From Paracoccaceae bacterium (GTDB taxonomy: Bacteria; Pseudomonadota; Alphaproteobacteria; Rhodobacterales; Rhodobacteraceae): a stretch of DNA of 64,000 nt. The stretch is taken from the NCBI GenBank assembly GCA_026989355.1, contig JALSJM010000002.1:310001-374000 (forward strand), in the 5' to 3' direction. The notes under the pieces were generated by a model that saw only the letters and a list, made by a program, of their open reading frames with translations, ran no database searches and was not told where the DNA came from. This document shows, in pieces, positions 62,301-64,000 of this stretch. Made by a program: the position numbers and the translations under genes. Each line of letters starts with the position of its first letter. Positions within the stretch are counted from its first letter, which is position 1.

Positions 62301-62488
62301 GTTTGTACCCGTTACCTTGTTCTGGTTGTTTGCTTTGGCACAGGTTATGATGGGGAAATCGGGCAGGAATGGGGATCAGGATCGACAATACTTGGGTTTT
62401 CCCGTGATCGTTGCACCCTTGGCGACGGGGCTGACGGCAGGGCTGAACAGCCGCAAAAAGCGCGCGATAGCGCAGCATCCTGCGTTTT

Positions 62489-64000
62489 TTACAGCTTCGA
62501 GGCGATTCTGGTGCCCTGATCGATTGCCCTTTTGGCGTCCAGTTCCGCGGCCTGATCGGCGCCCCCGATGACATGCGGTTGCAATCCCTCAGCTGCCAGT
62601 GATTCCGCCAGCGTGCGCTCGCTTTCCTGCCCGGTGCAGAGCACTATCGTATCGGCAGGCACCAGCCGTGGTTCGGCATCTTCGCCGATGCGCAGCACAA
62701 CGCCCTGGGGGGTAATCCGTTCATAGGTGACACCCGAAAGCATTTCGACCCCTTTCATCCGCAGTGTGGCGCGATGGATCCAGCCGGTTGTCTTGCCCAA
62801 CCGGCGGCCGGGCTTTTCCGCCTTGCGTTGCATCATCACCACCTGCCGCGCAGGGGGGGCTGGCTGCGGGCCCTCGGGGGCCAGGCCGCCGCGTGCGCGT
62901 TCAGGGTCTGTCACCCCCCATTCGCGCAGCCATTCTTCAAGGTGCAGGGTGGGGTGATCGGGTTCCACCAGGAAAGCGGCCACGTCAAAGCCGATGCCGC
63001 CGGCGCCGATGATGGCCACACGTCTGCCCACCGGGTGTTTTTCGCGCAGTACCTGCTGATAGGAAAGCACGTTTGCGCCCTTCTGCACCGGAATGCGCGG
63101 ATTGCGGGGGCGCACACCGGTTGCGACGATGATTTCATCGAATCCTTCGAGCGTATCGACATCCGCCTTGTGCCCGAGGTGCAGTTCAACTTCTTCGCGC
63201 TTCAGCATTCGCCGATACCATGCGATCAGCTCGCGGAATTCTTCCTTGCCGGGGATTTCTGCGGCCATGTCAAGCTGGCCGCCAATGCGGTTGCTCTTTT
63301 CAAACAGCGTTACCCGGTGGCCGCGTCCGGCGGCGGTGATTGCTGCGGAAAGCCCGGCCGGCCCGGCGCCGACAATGGCGATCGATTTCGGCTCTGCGGC
63401 GGGCTCGATCACCAGCTCGGTTTCGAAAGCCGCGCGCGGATTGACGAGACAGGTTGAAATCTTTCCGCTGAAGGTGTGATCGAGGCAGGCCTGGTTGCAG
63501 GCGATGCAGGGGGCAATCTGATCGCCGTGCCCCTCGGCCGCCTTTTTCACGAAATCCGGATCGGCCAGGAAGGGGCGGGCCATGGAAATCATGTCGGCCT
63601 TGCCCTCGGCCAGCACCGTTTCGGCCACTTCTGGGGTGTTGATGCGGTTCGAGGTGATCACCGGTATCGATACGTGCCCCATCAGCTTTTCCGTCACCCA
63701 TGTGAAGGCCGCGCGCGGAACCGATGTGGCGATGGTGGGAATGCGGGCCTCGTGCCAGCCGATGCCGGTATTGAGGATCGAAGCGCCGGCTTCTTCCATT
63801 GCGCGCGCCAGCTGCAGAACCTCGTCGAAGGTGCTTCCGTCGGGCACAAGATCGATCATCGAGATGCGGTAGATCACTATGAAATCATTGCCCACGGCTG
63901 CCCGCACCCGACGCATCACCTCAAGCGGAAAGCGCATGCGGTTTTCGTAGGAACCGCCCCAGCGGTCGGTGCGTCTGTTGGTACGGGTGACGAGGAATTC
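62489..64000 (-). CDS. fadH: 2,4-dienoyl-CoA reductase (NADPH), 5' part cut by the window edge
   Basis: Partial: the frame runs off the right end, and the visible part is about 503 residues of an expected ~670. The Old-Yellow-Enzyme barrel end is RTDRWGGSYENRMRFPLEVM and GWHEARIPTIATSVPRAAF. The 4Fe-4S cluster motif is CIACNQACLDHTF plus STCLVNPRA. Then come the FAD motif IAIVGAGPAGLSAAITAAGRG and the NADPH motif RRVAIIGAGGIGFDVAAFLV. It reduces 2,4-dienoyl-CoA in the breakdown of polyunsaturated fatty acids. The true start lies beyond base 64000. Confidence 0.93.
   Translation of the reverse strand, partial: EFLVTRTNRRTDRWGGSYENRMRFPLEVMRRVRAAVGNDFIVIYRISMIDLVPDGSTFDEVLQLARAMEEAGASILNTGIGWHEARIPTIATSVPRAAFTWVTEKLMGHVSIPVITSNRINTPEVAETVLAEGKADMISMARPFLADPDFVKKAAEGHGDQIAPCIACNQACLDHTFSGKISTCLVNPRAAFETELVIEPAAEPKSIAIVGAGPAGLSAAITAAGRGHRVTLFEKSNRIGGQLDMAAEIPGKEEFRELIAWYRRMLKREEVELHLGHKADVDTLEGFDEIIVATGVRPRNPRIPVQKGANVLSYQQVLREKHPVGRRVAIIGAGGIGFDVAAFLVEPDHPTLHLEEWLREWGVTDPERARGGLAPEGPQPAPPARQVVMMQRKAEKPGRRLGKTTGWIHRATLRMKGVEMLSGVTYERITPQGVVLRIGEDAEPRLVPADTIVLCTGQESERTLAESLAAEGLQPHVIGGADQAAELDAKRAIDQGTRIASKL

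Noticed and set aside
62301-62488. Terminator for fadH in the gap before the LysR gene
   Set aside because: A GCGC-TATC-GCGC stem followed by CTTTTT is visible on the minus strand, but with only 4-5 base pairs it is too weak to call.
1-64000. CRISPR array, insertion sequence, prophage or integrative element
   Set aside because: No regularly spaced direct repeats, transposase or integrase motifs, terminal inverted repeats or phage structural genes were seen on either strand.

Overview
The window reads as ordinary chromosome of a GC-rich alphaproteobacterium, most likely of the order Rhodobacterales (Paracoccaceae/Roseobacteraceae). Supporting signs are the order rbfA - DUF2233 - truB - rpsO, the run rsmB - heparinase-like - purH - lspA - DUF3035 lipoprotein, a divergent oxyR/catalase pair, a CbiB-type cobalamin gene, small DUF5665, DUF1643 and DUF1674 genes, and a complete beta-hydroxyaspartate cycle operon. 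I see no rRNA, tRNA, CRISPR array, transposase or prophage gene. Coding density is high, and GC-rich sequence produces many long antisense shadow frames that are left out.

Layout. 1-6.1 kb: cobalamin gene cbiB, an MltB-type lytic transglycosylase, a non-coding stretch ending in a very strong terminator, a gamma-glutamyltransferase-like enzyme, hspQ, a transglycosylase lipoprotein and lolA. 6.2-12.8 kb: ftsK, a DapC-like aminotransferase, rluA, a KAS III-type enzyme and a membrane-anchored cytochrome c. 12.9-17.8 kb: an oxidative-stress block with an aldehyde dehydrogenase, a 1-Cys peroxiredoxin with an Irr-like box upstream, and oxyR divergent from catalase with a clear regulated promoter between them. 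17.9-28.3 kb (mostly minus strand): the translation/RNA-decay run rbfA-DUF2233-truB-DUF1643-DUF5665-rpsO-pnp. It is split between rpsO and pnp by a three-gene surface-modification island whose two large proteins fuse a glycosyltransferase and a methyltransferase in opposite orders. 28.4-35.4 kb: dapB, an SDHAF4-like gene, rsmB, heparinase-like, purH, lspA and a lipoprotein. 35.5-43.6 kb: a 3-hydroxyisobutyrate-dehydrogenase-like enzyme, mlaC-mlaA, a type I secretion ABC/HlyD pair, RidA, a GDPD and a YeeE/YedE transporter.

43.6-52.9 kb is the most informative region. The minus-strand run bhcA-bhcB-bhcC-bhcD encodes the beta-hydroxyaspartate cycle, which turns two glyoxylate (from glycolate) into oxaloacetate without carbon loss. 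It continues into a TRAP transporter (dctP-dctQ-dctM) and ends at a terminator; the IclR-type activator gene bhcR is divergent. The bhcA/bhcR intergenic region holds a good sigma-70 promoter for bhcA and two matching dyad sites, GGAAA-RTA-TTTYC, that are likely BhcR operators. The linkage suggests uptake of a small 2-hydroxy or 2-oxo acid feeding the cycle. The small TRAP subunit is unusual: a TM2-like domain and a long charged coiled coil are fused ahead of the DctQ domain.

53-64 kb: a COG3146-type GNAT protein, a Prx5-type peroxiredoxin, a ferredoxin-reductase-like flavoprotein, rsmD, map (TTG start), sfsA, a CinA-like protein, a GNAT, an AhpD-like protein, an OmpA-family protein, a LysR regulator and a 2,4-dienoyl-CoA reductase cut by the right window edge.
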